From Enterobacillus tribolii (GTDB lineage Bacteria > Pseudomonadota > Gammaproteobacteria > Enterobacterales > Enterobacteriaceae), in contig NZ_QRAP01000001.1 in the NCBI RefSeq assembly GCF_003363015.1, positions 1 to 64,000 on the forward strand: a stretch of 64,000 nucleotides of DNA, written 5' to 3'. Below are positions 27,114 through 36,886 of the stretch, piece by piece. Position 1 is the first letter of the stretch, and each line of letters begins with the position of its first letter. Both the position numbers and the translations under genes were made by a program. Under the pieces are notes generated by a model, which saw only the letters and a list, made by a program, of their open reading frames with translations, did no database searches and had not been told where the DNA came from.

Positions 27114-28421
27114 ATGAGTCTCGATATGAACCAATCCTCCGATACCGTCAAAGGCAAATGGAAGATAAAGAATTTACGCTGGTGGATGCTGGGGTTATTC
27201 CTGCTGGGCGTTACGGTTAACTACATCACCCGTAACTCACTGGGTATTCTGGCGCCGGAGCTGAAAGATTCGCTGGGCATGACGACGGAACAATATTCCT
27301 GGATCGTGGGCGCGTTTCAGCTCGCATACACCATTTTTCAGCCGTTGTGCGGTTGGCTGATCGACGTGATTGGCCTGAAGCTCGGCTTCCTGATTTGCGC
27401 CAGCATTTGGGCGGTGGTATGCCTGATGCACGCGGGGGTCGGCACCTGGCTGCAACTGGCTATTCTGCGCTTTTTCATGGGGGCCGCCGAAGCAGCAGCC
27501 ACGCCGGCTAACGCCAAAACCCTGGGTGAATGGTTCCCTAAAAAAGAGCGTCCCATTGCCGCCGGTTGGGCTGGCGTCGGGTTCTCCATCGGCGCGATGC
27601 TGGCGCCGCCGATCATCGTTATCGCCCACGTCAATTTTGGCTGGCAGGGCGCGTTCCTGTTCGCCGGCGCCCTGGCGATGATCTGGGTTGTACTGTGGTG
27701 GGCGTTGTACCATTCTCCGGAGAAACACCCCAACCTGACCCGCGAAGAACTGGCGCTGATCAAGCAGGATAATGAGCCGGAGCCGCCGAAGCTTCCGTTC
27801 TTCAAATCGCTGCGCATCGTATGCAAGAACAAACGCTTCTACGGTATCGCGATTCCGGCCTTTATGGCGGAGCCGGCCTGGGCGGTGCTGAACTTCTGGG
27901 TGCCGCTCTATCTCGCCAAAGAGCTGGGCATGGATCTGAAGCAAATCGCCATGTTTGCCTGGCTGCCGTTCCTCGCCGCCGACCTGGGCAGCGTCGCCAG
28001 CGGCTATCTGACCCGCGTCTACGTCCGCCTGTTCGGCTGCACCCGCGTGAACTCAGTGATCGCCAGTTCGGTCACCGGGGCTTTCCTGATGCTTTCCCTG
28101 GCGCTGGTCGCGCTGACGAAAAACCCGTACATGGTCATCATCTTGATCTCGATCGGCGGCTTCGGGCATCAGGTGATCTCCTGCATGCTCAGCGCGCTGG
28201 TGGTGGAGTCTTTCGAGAAAAACCAGATGGCGACGGTAAACGGCATGCGCGGCTCCAGCGCCTGGATCGCCAGCTTCATCTTCTCCTTGATCATCGGCGT
28301 GATGGCCGACCGCATCGGCTTTAACCCGCTGTTTGTCGCTATGGGCTTCTTCGACCTTATCGGGGCGATATTCCTGGTGATGTTCCTGGCGGATCGCCGT
28401 TCTGCCGCGAAAACGGCGTAA
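27114..28421 (+). CDS. MFS transporter, anion:cation symporter (hexuronate-like) family
   Basis: 435 residues, 12 predicted TM helices. ACS-family features include NYITRNSLGILAPEL in TM1, FQLAYTIFQPLCGWLID, RFFMGAAEAAATPANAKTLGEWFPKKERP and GWAGVGFSIGAMLAPP. These resemble the ExuT/GarP group, which usually carries sugar acids. Its operon partner is a GH31 glycosidase, so a glycoside or glycosyl acid is a plausible cargo (inference). GGAGAG lies six bases before ATG 27114; an upstream in-frame ATG at 27102 overlaps that site. Confidence 0.85.
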   Translation: MSLDMNQSSDTVKGKWKIKNLRWWMLGLFLLGVTVNYITRNSLGILAPELKDSLGMTTEQYSWIVGAFQLAYTIFQPLCGWLIDVIGLKLGFLICASIWAVVCLMHAGVGTWLQLAILRFFMGAAEAAATPANAKTLGEWFPKKERPIAAGWAGVGFSIGAMLAPPIIVIAHVNFGWQGAFLFAGALAMIWVVLWWALYHSPEKHPNLTREELALIKQDNEPEPPKLPFFKSLRIVCKNKRFYGIAIPAFMAEPAWAVLNFWVPLYLAKELGMDLKQIAMFAWLPFLAADLGSVASGYLTRVYVRLFGCTRVNSVIASSVTGAFLMLSLALVALTKNPYMVIILISIGGFGHQVISCMLSALVVESFEKNQMATVNGMRGSSAWIASFIFSLIIGVMADRIGFNPLFVAMGFFDLIGAIFLVMFLADRRSAAKTA

Positions 28422-28432
28422 ATCTTCCGGTT

Positions 28433-28461
28433 CCGCGGCGGCGCGTTTTTCTCCGCCGCGG
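28433..28461 (+). terminator. Intercistronic hairpin MFS-GH31
   Basis: CCGCGGCGG (28433-28441) pairs perfectly with CCGCCGCGG (28453-28461) with a T run in the loop. It sits between the permease and glycosidase genes and probably tunes their ratio rather than ending the transcript. Confidence 0.45.
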
Positions 28462-28490
28462 GCATTGACGACCTGCATATAGAGCTTTTT

Positions 28491-30854
28491 ATGAAAACGT
28501 TAAAGAATTGGGTGTTGCATCATCAGGGTAGCGATCACGTTGAACTTAAAGTTGATGACCGTCATCTGTTTCGCATCTACGTGCTGGAACCGGCGCTATT
28601 CCGCGTTTTGATTAAGCGTAACGGCGAGCTGGCTTTGGGGCGGACATGGAGCATTGCGCCAGAGCAGGATGTTCCGTGGGAAGGGCGGGCGCGTGAAAGC
28701 AGCGAAGGGTTCAGCCTGCCTGCGTTCAAACTGGATCAGCATGAGCATGGGTTGACGATCTCCACCGACCGGCTGCGGGTAACGGTTCACCGCCCGCTGT
28801 GGCTGGCGTGGGAATTCCGTGACGAGGCAGGCGAGTGGCAGGCGCTGGCCTCTGACCGCCCGACCAGCGCCTATCTGCTGAACACGCACGGCGACGGAGT
28901 CGCGCATTATCAGCGTCGTCATAAAGAAGAAAACTATTACGGGCTGGGTGAGAAGGCGGGCGATCTGAACCGCACCGGGCGTCGCTTTGAGATGCGCAAC
29001 CTGGATGCGATGGGGTATAACGCGGCCTCGACCGATCCGCTGTACAAGCACATTCCGTTCACCATTACGCGCGGGGAGCGGGCCAGCTTCGGGCTGTTTT
29101 ACGATAACCTGAGCAGTTGCTGGCTGGATCTGGGCAATGAAATCGATAACTACCATCTGGCCTACCGCCGTTATGAAGCGCAGGCGGGCGATCTGGATTA
29201 CTACCTGTTCCTCGGGCCGTCGGTACTGGATGTCACCAAAGCCTTCGTGCGCCTGACCGGCAAAACCTTCTTCGGCCCGAAATGGAGCCTGGGGTACAGC
29301 GGCTCCACCATGCACTATACCGATGCGCCGGATGCCCAGAATCAACTGATGAAGTTTATCGAGCTGTGCCGGCAGCATGATATCCCGTGTGATTCGTTTC
29401 AGCTTTCATCCGGGTATACCTCTATCAACAATAAGCGCTACGTATTCAACTGGAACTACGACAAAGTGCCACAGCCTAAGGTGATGTCGCAGGCTTTCCT
29501 CGATGCGGGTATGAAGCTGGCGGCCAATATCAAACCATGCCTGTTGCAGGATCATCCTAAATATCAGGAGGTTGCTGCGCAGGGGCTGTTTATTCGCGAT
29601 TCCGAGCATGACGCGCCGGAACGCTCCAGTTTCTGGGATGACGAAGGGTCTCACCTCGATTTCACCAACCCGGCGACGGTGAAGTGGTGGCAGGATAACG
29701 TAACCAGCCAGTTGCTGGAGATGGGGATCGGTTCAACCTGGAACGACAACAATGAATTCGAAGTGTGGGACGGCGAGGCGCGCTGTCAGGGCTTTGGGCA
29801 GGAAATCGCGATCAAGCATATCCGCCCGGTGATGCCGCTGCTGATGATGCGCGCGTCGATGGAGGCGCAGCAGCGCTTTGCGCCGCAACAGCGACCGTAC
29901 CTGATTTCGCGCTCCGGCTGCGCCGGCATGCAGCGCTACGTACAAACCTGGAGCGGCGACAACCGCACCAACTGGCAGACGCTGCGTTACAACACCCGCA
30001 TGGGGCTGGGGATGAGTCTGTCAGGGCTGTATAACGTCGGCCATGACGTCGGCGGCTTCTCCGGCGATAAGCCGGATGCCGAACTGTTCGTGCGTTGGGT
30101 ACAAAACGGGGTGATGCATCCGCGTTTTACCATCCATTCCTGGAATGACGATCACACCGTCAACGAGCCCTGGATGTATCCGGCGGTCACGCCGGCCATT
30201 CGTGAAGCCATTAAGCTGCGTTACCGGCTGCTGCCTTATTTCTACACGCTGCTGTGGCAGGCGTGCGCCGACGATGAGCCGATGCTGCGCCCGACCTTCC
30301 TCGATCATGAACACGATGCCCGTACACTGGCGGAAACCGATGACTTCCTGCTGGGGCGTGATGTGCTGGTTGCCAGCGTGGTGGAGCCGGGTGCCCGTGA
30401 GCGCCAGGTTTATCTGCCGGATAACGCGGGCGGCTGGTACGATTTCCACAGCGGCCAATGGTTCTGCGGCGGTCAGACCATCACGCTGGATGCCCCGCTG
30501 GAGCGCTTGCCGCTGCTGGTGCGCGCCGGCGCTGCGCTGCCGGTATCAAACCGTCTGCGTCATGTCGATGCGGCGCAGGACGACAACCGCGAGTTGCTCC
30601 TTTACCCGCATCAGGGGACCGGCGCGGACAAAGGCATGCTGTTTGACGATGACGGCGAAAGCCATGCCTGGAAGCAGGGCCACGCGTTGTGGCTGCATTG
30701 GGAAATCAGTTGCACTAACGAGCGCATTGATATCCGTTTCACCCGTGAAGGCGACTATCAGCCTGCCTGGAAAGCACTCAGCGTGGTGCTGCCGCAGCAG
30801 GAAACGCGTACGTTATTCATCAACGGAGAGAAAACGGACCGTTACGTCCTGTAA
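28491..30854 (+). CDS. Glycoside hydrolase family 31
   Basis: 787 residues, a GH31 retaining alpha-glycosidase. An N-terminal beta-sandwich with YYGLGEKAGDLNRTGRRFEMRN is followed by a TIM barrel with the nucleophile Asp419 in WNDNNEFE and the acid/base Asp490 in WSGDNRTNW. Beta-sandwich domains form the C-terminus. There is no signal peptide, so it acts in the cytoplasm after uptake by the adjacent MFS permease. The WNDNNE form differs from the KTDFGE form of the xylosidase YicI; the substrate (alpha-glucoside, galactoside or other) cannot be fixed from sequence. It ends at a strong hairpin. Confidence 0.9.
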   Translation: MKTLKNWVLHHQGSDHVELKVDDRHLFRIYVLEPALFRVLIKRNGELALGRTWSIAPEQDVPWEGRARESSEGFSLPAFKLDQHEHGLTISTDRLRVTVHRPLWLAWEFRDEAGEWQALASDRPTSAYLLNTHGDGVAHYQRRHKEENYYGLGEKAGDLNRTGRRFEMRNLDAMGYNAASTDPLYKHIPFTITRGERASFGLFYDNLSSCWLDLGNEIDNYHLAYRRYEAQAGDLDYYLFLGPSVLDVTKAFVRLTGKTFFGPKWSLGYSGSTMHYTDAPDAQNQLMKFIELCRQHDIPCDSFQLSSGYTSINNKRYVFNWNYDKVPQPKVMSQAFLDAGMKLAANIKPCLLQDHPKYQEVAAQGLFIRDSEHDAPERSSFWDDEGSHLDFTNPATVKWWQDNVTSQLLEMGIGSTWNDNNEFEVWDGEARCQGFGQEIAIKHIRPVMPLLMMRASMEAQQRFAPQQRPYLISRSGCAGMQRYVQTWSGDNRTNWQTLRYNTRMGLGMSLSGLYNVGHDVGGFSGDKPDAELFVRWVQNGVMHPRFTIHSWNDDHTVNEPWMYPAVTPAIREAIKLRYRLLPYFYTLLWQACADDEPMLRPTFLDHEHDARTLAETDDFLLGRDVLVASVVEPGARERQVYLPDNAGGWYDFHSGQWFCGGQTITLDAPLERLPLLVRAGAALPVSNRLRHVDAAQDDNRELLLYPHQGTGADKGMLFDDDGESHAWKQGHALWLHWEISCTNERIDIRFTREGDYQPAWKALSVVLPQQETRTLFINGEKTDRYVL

Positions 30855-30872
30855 TTCAACCCGATCGCACAA

Positions 30873-30895
30873 GAGGCCGCCTGACTGGCGGCCTC
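30873..30895 (+). terminator. Terminator hairpin after GH31 gene
   Basis: GAGGCCGCC (30873-30881) pairs perfectly with GGCGGCCTC (30887-30895), located 18 bases after the stop and before the convergent cytochrome gene. No T tract. Confidence 0.6.
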
Positions 30896-30925
30896 CGTGT
30901 ATTCCGGGATAAGACATCGGTGCTT

Positions 30926-31453
30926 TTAATCCCCCGGCATCATTCTTTTCAGCGTATTATCGCGCTGTACGTAATGGTGCCAAATCGCCGCGCTTGCATG
31001 CCCGGCAATCAAAAAGTAGCCCACGTTAGCCCAGGTTTCATGCACCGATTTTATCGTCCTTGCCAGCCCGCGGTCGGCAGGGGTAAACCCGCTCACGTCG
31101 ATGCCCATAAACACCCAATTCTTCCCGCCGTAGAGCTGGGTCAATACGCCCAGTACCGGCAGGGCAATGAATGTGGCATAAAGCGCCATGTGCATCAGTT
31201 TTGCTAACGCCATCTGCCAGGGCGGAGGCGGGGGAACGATAGCCGGATCGGCATAGCGGTGCTTCAGGTACAGCCTTACGGCCATGAGGATCCACACCAG
31301 AATACCGGCATTGAAATGCAGGGTTTTACTGAAATCGTGTACCGGGCCGTCTTCAGAGAATGCATCCCGCAGCTCAATGGCGGCATAGGCAATGGCGATC
31401 AGGAGCAGGGTGAGCCAGTGCAAATAAATCTGGGAGCGCGCGAAGCGTTGCAT
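30926..31453 (-). CDS. cybB: Cytochrome b561 (CybB-like)
   Basis: 175 residues, four TM helices, di-heme b561 membrane protein. It resembles E. coli CybB (176 residues) in the SQIYLHWLTLLL start, the HFNAG segment, FIALPVLGVL, SVHETWANVGYFLIAGHA and the RDNTLKRMMPG end; the histidines in the helices are heme ligands. CybB is reported to oxidise superoxide and pass electrons to quinone. The related YodB is a less likely identity. AAGGAAA precedes ATG 31453. Confidence 0.85.
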   Translation of the reverse strand: MQRFARSQIYLHWLTLLLIAIAYAAIELRDAFSEDGPVHDFSKTLHFNAGILVWILMAVRLYLKHRYADPAIVPPPPPWQMALAKLMHMALYATFIALPVLGVLTQLYGGKNWVFMGIDVSGFTPADRGLARTIKSVHETWANVGYFLIAGHASAAIWHHYVQRDNTLKRMMPGD

Positions 31454-31742
31454 GATGAATTTCCTTTATAAAAATAACATCGTTGTGATTATTAATATAT
31501 TCTATTTCTTAAATATTTCTTAAGGGAATTAACCTGTTTTGTCGGATATATTATTTTCCAAATAAGAATAACTCGCAATTAATAAAGTAAGTAAAAGTTT
31601 TTACTTACGCAGATAATTCCAGAAACTATTTATATCGCGCAAAATTTAACCCTAAATAAGTATGCTTTTTGTGCGATTAAAAGCAGGCTGAATCGGTTTT
31701 ATTCACAGATTTGGCTTTCCCCGCCTTATAAGTCTTATCAAG

Positions 31743-31783
31743 TTGATAAAGATCAACCAATACCTGGCACGCCTCTTTAAGAT
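31743..31783 (+). promoter_or_regulatory. FNR box and -10 of the hyb promoter
   Basis: TTGAT-AAAG-ATCAA at 31743-31756 is a perfect FNR consensus site. TAAGAT at 31778-31783 (4/6 to TATAAT) lies at the right distance for a start near 31791, putting FNR at -41.5, the class II activation position. The leader to hybO would be about 107 nt. The rest of the 444-bp gap (31454-31897) is A+T-rich with no convincing gene. Confidence 0.75.
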
Positions 31784-31897
31784 CCGAGCCATTCAGGCTA
31801 CTCCCTGCCAGTTTTCTCTTATAACTCTGAAAGGGGAGTACGGCCCGGCGATATTCCGAATTAGAAAAATAAGTGTTAACCAACAGGAAGAGACAGA

Positions 31898-33022
31898 ATG
31901 GAAGAGGACCGTTTCTTATCCAGTCACGGAATTAACCGCCGTGATTTTATGAAGCTTTGTGCAGGTTTGGCTGCAACACTGGGATTAAGTCAATCGGCCG
32001 CAGCGGAGATGGCGCAAGCCATCACCAGCAAGCAGCGGCCGCCTGTTATTTGGATCGGGGCGCAGGAATGCACCGGTTGTACGGAGTCATTATTACGTGC
32101 AACTCACCCGACCATTGACAACCTGATCCTGAATACCATTTCCCTGGAATATCATGAGGTATTGTCTGCTGCGTTCGGCGAGCAGGCGGAGGAAAATAAA
32201 CACAACGCCATTGAGAAATACAAGGGCAAATATGTTCTGGTTGTCGACGGGTCCATCCCGCTGAAAGACAACGGTATTTATTGCATGGTGGCGGGCGAGC
32301 CTATCGTCGATCACATCCGTAAAGCGGCGGCTGATGCCGCGGCGGTGATCGCTATCGGTTCCTGTGCCGCATGGGGCGGCGTAGCCGCGGCCGGCGTTAA
32401 CCCCACCGGGGCCGTCAGCCTGGAAGAAGCCCTCGGCAAGCCGGTCATCAATATCCCGGGCTGTCCGCCCAACCCGCATAACTTCCTGGCGACGGTCGCT
32501 TACTTCATCACCTACGGCAAAGCGCCGGCGATGGATAAGCTGAATCGTCCGCTGTTCGCCTACGAACGCCTGATTCACGAAAACTGCGAGCGCCGTCCGC
32601 ACTTCGACGCCGGCCGTTTCGCCAAAGAGTTCGGCGACGAGGGACACCGTCAGGGATGGTGTTTGTACCATCTGGGCTGTAAGGGGCCGGAAACCTACGG
32701 TAACTGTTCCACCCTGGAGTTCTGCGACGTCGGCGGCGGTATCTGGCCGGTAGGCATCGGTCATCCCTGCTATGGCTGCAACGAGAAAGGCATCGGCTTT
32801 ACCAAAGGCATTTTCCAGCTGGCTAACGTGGAAAACCCGACGCCCCGCGTTGACAAACCTGCGGTGGAAAACAAGGAAGGCGGCGCCATTTCGCCGACGG
32901 CAACCGGCCTGATCGGCGGCGCCCTGGGGGCGTTGGTGGGTGTGAGCCTGATGGCAGTGCGGGAACTGGGGCGTCAGCAAAAGCAGCAGAATCCCGGGCA
33001 GCACGATTCACGGGAGGAGTAA
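31898..33022 (+). CDS. hybO: Hydrogenase-2 small subunit HybO
   Basis: 374 residues. A Tat signal INRRDFMK is followed by the hydrophobic stretch LCAGLAATLGLSQSAAA. The [FeS] cluster cysteines include the proximal-cluster motif CTGCTE, GSCAAWGG, GCPPNP and the later GCNEKG. A C-terminal TM anchor (TATGLIGGALGALVGVSLMAV) fixes it in the inner membrane, facing the periplasm. It is the electron-relay subunit for the NiFe catalytic subunit HybC and the first gene of hybOABCDE. AGGAAGAGAC lies just before ATG 31898. Confidence 0.95.
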   Translation: MEEDRFLSSHGINRRDFMKLCAGLAATLGLSQSAAAEMAQAITSKQRPPVIWIGAQECTGCTESLLRATHPTIDNLILNTISLEYHEVLSAAFGEQAEENKHNAIEKYKGKYVLVVDGSIPLKDNGIYCMVAGEPIVDHIRKAAADAAAVIAIGSCAAWGGVAAAGVNPTGAVSLEEALGKPVINIPGCPPNPHNFLATVAYFITYGKAPAMDKLNRPLFAYERLIHENCERRPHFDAGRFAKEFGDEGHRQGWCLYHLGCKGPETYGNCSTLEFCDVGGGIWPVGIGHPCYGCNEKGIGFTKGIFQLANVENPTPRVDKPAVENKEGGAISPTATGLIGGALGALVGVSLMAVRELGRQQKQQNPGQHDSREE

Positions 33023-33025
33023 ACC

Positions 33026-34003
33026 GTGAACAGACGAAATTTCCTTAAGTTTGCCTCCGTCGGCGCGCTGACGGCTGGCAGCACGGGCACAGCCCGCGCC
33101 GCGGCGGAGAACCGGCCGCCAATCCCCGGCTCGCTGGGTATGTTGTATGACTCTACGCTGTGCGTCGGCTGTCAGGCCTGCGTGGCGGAGTGCCAGCGGC
33201 TGAATAAAAACGAAATTAACCCGAAAGGGGAGCAAACCTGGTCGAATAACGACAAGCTGACGCCGTTCACCAATAACATTATTCAGGTGTGGAGCGACGG
33301 CAGCGGCGTTAACAAAGATCAGGTGGAAAACGGTTATGCCTACATTAAAAAGCAGTGTATGCATTGCGTTGATCCCAACTGCGTCTCCGTTTGCCCGGTG
33401 CAGGCGCTGACCAAAAACCCCAAAACCGGCATCGTGCATTACGACCCGAGCGTCTGCACCGGCTGTCGTTATTGCATGGTGGGTTGTCCGTACGACATCC
33501 CCAAATACGACTACGACAACCCGTTCGGCGCCATCCATAAGTGCCAGTTGTGCAACCAGGAAGGACTGGAGCGCCTGGACAAAGGCCTGTTGCCGGGCTG
33601 CGTGGAAGTGTGCCCGACCGGCGCGGTAATTTACGGTACGCGTGAAGAACTGCTGGCGGAAGCGAAGAAACGCCTGGCGGCGAAGGCGGGCAGTGAGTAC
33701 GCCTATCCGCGCCAGACGCTGCACAAGAACGATCCTTACCTGCACAAAGTGCCGAACTATCAGCCGCACATTTACGGCGAGAAAGAGGGCGGCGGAACGC
33801 AGGTGATGGTGCTGGCCGGCGTTCCGATGGAGAAGCTGGGCATGCCGGAGCTGGCTGAACTGTCGACCGGCGCGCGTTCCGAATACGTGCAGCATACCCT
33901 CTACAAGGGCATGATCCTGCCGCTGGTGGTGCTGGCCGGGCTGTCTGTTGCCGTACGCCGCAATACCAAAGATCACCACGACGGAGGTGACGACCATGAG
34001 TGA
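33026..34003 (+). CDS. hybA: Hydrogenase-2 iron-sulfur subunit HybA
   Basis: 325 residues, GTG start at 33026 with a strong GGGAGGAG upstream. A Tat signal NRRNFLK opens the protein. Four 4Fe-4S cysteine clusters follow: [37 protein letters not shown] and CQLC...CVEVCP. A C-terminal TM helix ([15 protein letters not shown]) anchors it. It links HybO to the membrane quinone subunit HybB. It overlaps hybB by eight bases. Confidence 0.95.
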   Translation: MNRRNFLKFASVGALTAGSTGTARAAAENRPPIPGSLGMLYDSTLCVGCQACVAECQRLNKNEINPKGEQTWSNNDKLTPFTNNIIQVWSDGSGVNKDQVENGYAYIKKQCMHCVDPNCVSVCPVQALTKNPKTGIVHYDPSVCTGCRYCMVGCPYDIPKYDYDNPFGAIHKCQLCNQEGLERLDKGLLPGCVEVCPTGAVIYGTREELLAEAKKRLAAKAGSEYAYPRQTLHKNDPYLHKVPNYQPHIYGEKEGGGTQVMVLAGVPMEKLGMPELAELSTGARSEYVQHTLYKGMILPLVVLAGLSVAVRRNTKDHHDGGDDHE

Positions 34004-35186
34004 TCATCACAAGACCAGTCCGCTGGGCGGCCGTTTGGCCACATTGCCGGTGATGATCCTGGCGCCGTTCATTTTCCTGTGCGTCTTTTTCATCGTCAAA
34101 CGTCTTATTTTCGGACTCGGCTCCGTTTCCGACCTGAACGGCGGCTATCCGTGGGGTATCTGGATCGCCTTCGACCTGCTGGTCGGCACCGGTTTCGCCT
34201 GCGGCGGCTGGGCGCTGGCCTGGGCGGTGTACGTCTTTAACCGCGGCGAATATCATCCGCTGGTGCGCCCGGCGTTGCTGGCCAGCCTGTTCGGCTATTC
34301 GCTGGGCGGCCTGTCCATCACCATCGACGTCGGCCGTTACTGGAACCTGCCGTACTTCTACATTCCCGGCTTCTTCAACACCAACTCGGTGCTGTTCGAA
34401 ACGGCGGTGTGTATGACGATCTACATCGGCGTGATGGCGCTGGAGTTTGCGCCGGCGCTGATGGAGCGTTTCGGCTGGAAGGTTTCGCTCAAGCGCCTGA
34501 ACAAGGTGATGTTCTTCATCATCGCCCTGGGGGCGCTGCTGCCGACCATGCACCAGTCCTCTATGGGCTCGCTGATGATCGCGGCCGGTTACAAGGTGCA
34601 TCCGCTGTGGCAAAGCTATGAGCTGTTGCCGCTGCAGTCGGTGCTGACCGCCTTCATCATGGGCTTCTCGGTCGTCGTGTTTGAGGGATCGTTGGTTCAG
34701 ACCGGACTGAGGGGCAAAGGGCCGGACGAGCGCTCGCTGTTTACCAAGTTAATCCGCCTTACCGGCGTTTTCCTGGTGATTTTCCTGGTGTTGCGCTTCG
34801 GCGAGCTGATCTGGCGCGGTAAGACAGGATATCTGTTCGCCGGCGATCGTTACGCGCTGTCGTTCTGGTGCGAGACGGCGCTGCTGGCGCTGCCGTTGCT
34901 GATTATCTTCATCAACCGCCTGCGTAATGACTCGCGCGGCCTGTACCTGGCGGCGATATGCATGATGCTGGGTTCGGCGCTGTGGCGTCTTAACTATTCA
35001 CTGATTGCCTTCGATCCGGGCAACGGTTACCACTATTTCCCGACAGCGGAAGAACTATTAATTACGATTGGCTTCGTCGCTATCGAAGTGGCAGCGTACA
35101 TTTTGCTGATTAAACTGCTGCCGGTATTACCTTCATTGCAACGTGTTCATCAAGATCACCAGGCCCAAGGGAAAGCTAAAGTATGA
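33996..35186 (+). CDS. hybB: Hydrogenase-2 integral membrane subunit HybB
   Basis: 396 residues, about ten TM helices, NrfD/PsrC family (E. coli HybB is 392). Recognisable parts are [51 protein letters not shown] and [23 protein letters not shown]. It passes electrons to menaquinone; the men genes also lie in this window. ATG 33996 follows GGAGGTGACG. Its stop overlaps the hybC start (ATGA). Confidence 0.93.
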   Translation: MSDHHKTSPLGGRLATLPVMILAPFIFLCVFFIVKRLIFGLGSVSDLNGGYPWGIWIAFDLLVGTGFACGGWALAWAVYVFNRGEYHPLVRPALLASLFGYSLGGLSITIDVGRYWNLPYFYIPGFFNTNSVLFETAVCMTIYIGVMALEFAPALMERFGWKVSLKRLNKVMFFIIALGALLPTMHQSSMGSLMIAAGYKVHPLWQSYELLPLQSVLTAFIMGFSVVVFEGSLVQTGLRGKGPDERSLFTKLIRLTGVFLVIFLVLRFGELIWRGKTGYLFAGDRYALSFWCETALLALPLLIIFINRLRNDSRGLYLAAICMMLGSALWRLNYSLIAFDPGNGYHYFPTAEELLITIGFVAIEVAAYILLIKLLPVLPSLQRVHQDHQAQGKAKV

Positions 35187-36886
35187 GCCAAAGAATCACT
35201 ATTGACCCCATCACCCGTATTGAGGGCCACCTGCGTATCGACTGTGAAATCGAAGACGGTAAAGTCACCAAAGCGTGGGCTTCCGGCACCATGTGGCGCG
35301 GGATGGAGGAGATTGTTAAGGGGTACGATCCGCGTGACGCATGGATGATTCTCCAGCGTATCTGCGGCGTATGTACCACGACGCACGCTATCGCTTCGGT
35401 ACGTGCGGTGGAAAGTGCGATCGGCGCGGAAGTGCCGGTGAACGCGCAATATATCCGTAACCTGATCGTGGCGGCGCATACCCTTCACGACCACATCGTT
35501 CATTTCTATCAGCTCTCGGCGCTGGACTGGGTGGACATCACCTCCGCGCTGAACGCCGATCCGGCGAAGTGCGAGGCGATGCTGAAAGGCGTTTCCACCT
35601 GGTCGCTTAACAGCGAAGCGGAATTTGCCAAGGTGCAGCAGAAGATCCGCGATCTGGTTGCCAGCGGGCAGTTGGGCATTTTTGCCAACGGCTACTGGGG
35701 ACACTCGGCAATGAAGCTGCCGCCGGAAGTTAACCTGATCGCTGTGGCGCACTATTTGCAGGCGCTGGAGTGCCAGCGCGACGCCACGCGTATTGAAGCC
35801 GTGCTGGGCGGTAAGTCGCCGCATATCCAGAACCTGGCCGTGGGCGGCGTCGCCAACCCGATCAACCTGGATGCGCCGAGCGTGCTGAACCTGGAACGTC
35901 TGATGTATATCAAGATGTTCATCGATCGTCTGGGCGACTTCGTGGAGCAGGTCTACAAAGTCGATACGGCAGTTATTGCCGCTTTCTACCCTGAGTGGCT
36001 CTCGCTGGGGCAGACATCGAAAAACTACCTGTGCGTGCCAGAACTGCCGACCGACGGCAAGAACGGCAGCTTCCTGCTGAATGGCGGCTACATTGAGAAT
36101 GGCGATCTCTCCACCTATCGCCCGATTAAGAGTCATGACGACAAGTGGCTGATCGACGGCATCGCTGAGAGTAACAAGCATGCCTGGTATCATGACGACG
36201 CACCGCTCAAACCCTGGGAAGGTAAGACCGATCCCAACTACACCGGCTGGCAGGACGACGGTAAATATTCCTGGGTGAAATCACCGACGTTCTACGGCAA
36301 GGTGGTGGAAGTCGGGCCGTTGGCTGACCTGATGTGTAAGATCGCAGAGAAGCATCCCGGCACCCTGAAGCACCTGAGCGAGCTGAACGGCGTATTCAAG
36401 GCGCTGACCGGGCAGGAAATTCAGGTAGAGCAACTGCATTCCACCCTGGGACGCATTGTTGGCCGCACTGTACGCTCCTGCGTGATGCAGGATACGCTGG
36501 CGCAGCAGTGGCAGGCGCTGATCGACAACATCGGCAAGGGCGACCAGGTTGCCTATATCAAGCCGAATATCCCGCAGGATAAAGAAGTCCGCGGTGTTGG
36601 TTTCCTGGAGGCGCCGCGCGGCATGCTGTCGCACTGGATCGTCATCAGGGACGGCAAAATCGGCAACTATCAGGCTGTGGTGCCGACCACCTGGAACTCC
36701 GGTCCGCGTAACTTCAACGACGAGCCTGGCCCGTATGAGCTGTCGTTGGTGGGTACGCCGGTGGCGGACGTCCATAAGCCGCTGGAAGTGGTGCGTACCG
36801 TTCACTCCTTCGACCCCTGCATGTCGTGCGCCGTGCACGTGGTGGACACGAAGGGCGGTGAAGTCACCCGGGTTAAGGTATTGTGA
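35183..36886 (+). CDS. hybC: Hydrogenase-2 large (NiFe catalytic) subunit HybC
   Basis: 567 residues, as in E. coli. The nickel ligands are in RICGVC (C61, C64) and DPCMSC (C546, C549). After AVH (H552) a 15-residue tail remains, which HybD removes once nickel is inserted. It has no signal peptide and is exported as a folded complex with HybO via Tat. It oxidises H2 in the periplasm. The hyp maturation genes and hybFG are not in the window. Confidence 0.97.
   Translation: MSQRITIDPITRIEGHLRIDCEIEDGKVTKAWASGTMWRGMEEIVKGYDPRDAWMILQRICGVCTTTHAIASVRAVESAIGAEVPVNAQYIRNLIVAAHTLHDHIVHFYQLSALDWVDITSALNADPAKCEAMLKGVSTWSLNSEAEFAKVQQKIRDLVASGQLGIFANGYWGHSAMKLPPEVNLIAVAHYLQALECQRDATRIEAVLGGKSPHIQNLAVGGVANPINLDAPSVLNLERLMYIKMFIDRLGDFVEQVYKVDTAVIAAFYPEWLSLGQTSKNYLCVPELPTDGKNGSFLLNGGYIENGDLSTYRPIKSHDDKWLIDGIAESNKHAWYHDDAPLKPWEGKTDPNYTGWQDDGKYSWVKSPTFYGKVVEVGPLADLMCKIAEKHPGTLKHLSELNGVFKALTGQEIQVEQLHSTLGRIVGRTVRSCVMQDTLAQQWQALIDNIGKGDQVAYIKPNIPQDKEVRGVGFLEAPRGMLSHWIVIRDGKIGNYQAVVPTTWNSGPRNFNDEPGPYELSLVGTPVADVHKPLEVVRTVHSFDPCMSCAVHVVDTKGGEVTRVKVL

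Noticed and set aside
31764-31780. CTGGCACG resembling a sigma-54 -24 element near hybO
   Set aside because: The -12 element reads TTTA instead of TTGC, and a better FNR/sigma-70 explanation overlaps it.
31677-31883. 68-codon minus-strand open frame upstream of hybO
   Set aside because: It needs a TTG start, has no ribosome site, and overlaps the perfect FNR box and -10 of the hyb promoter.
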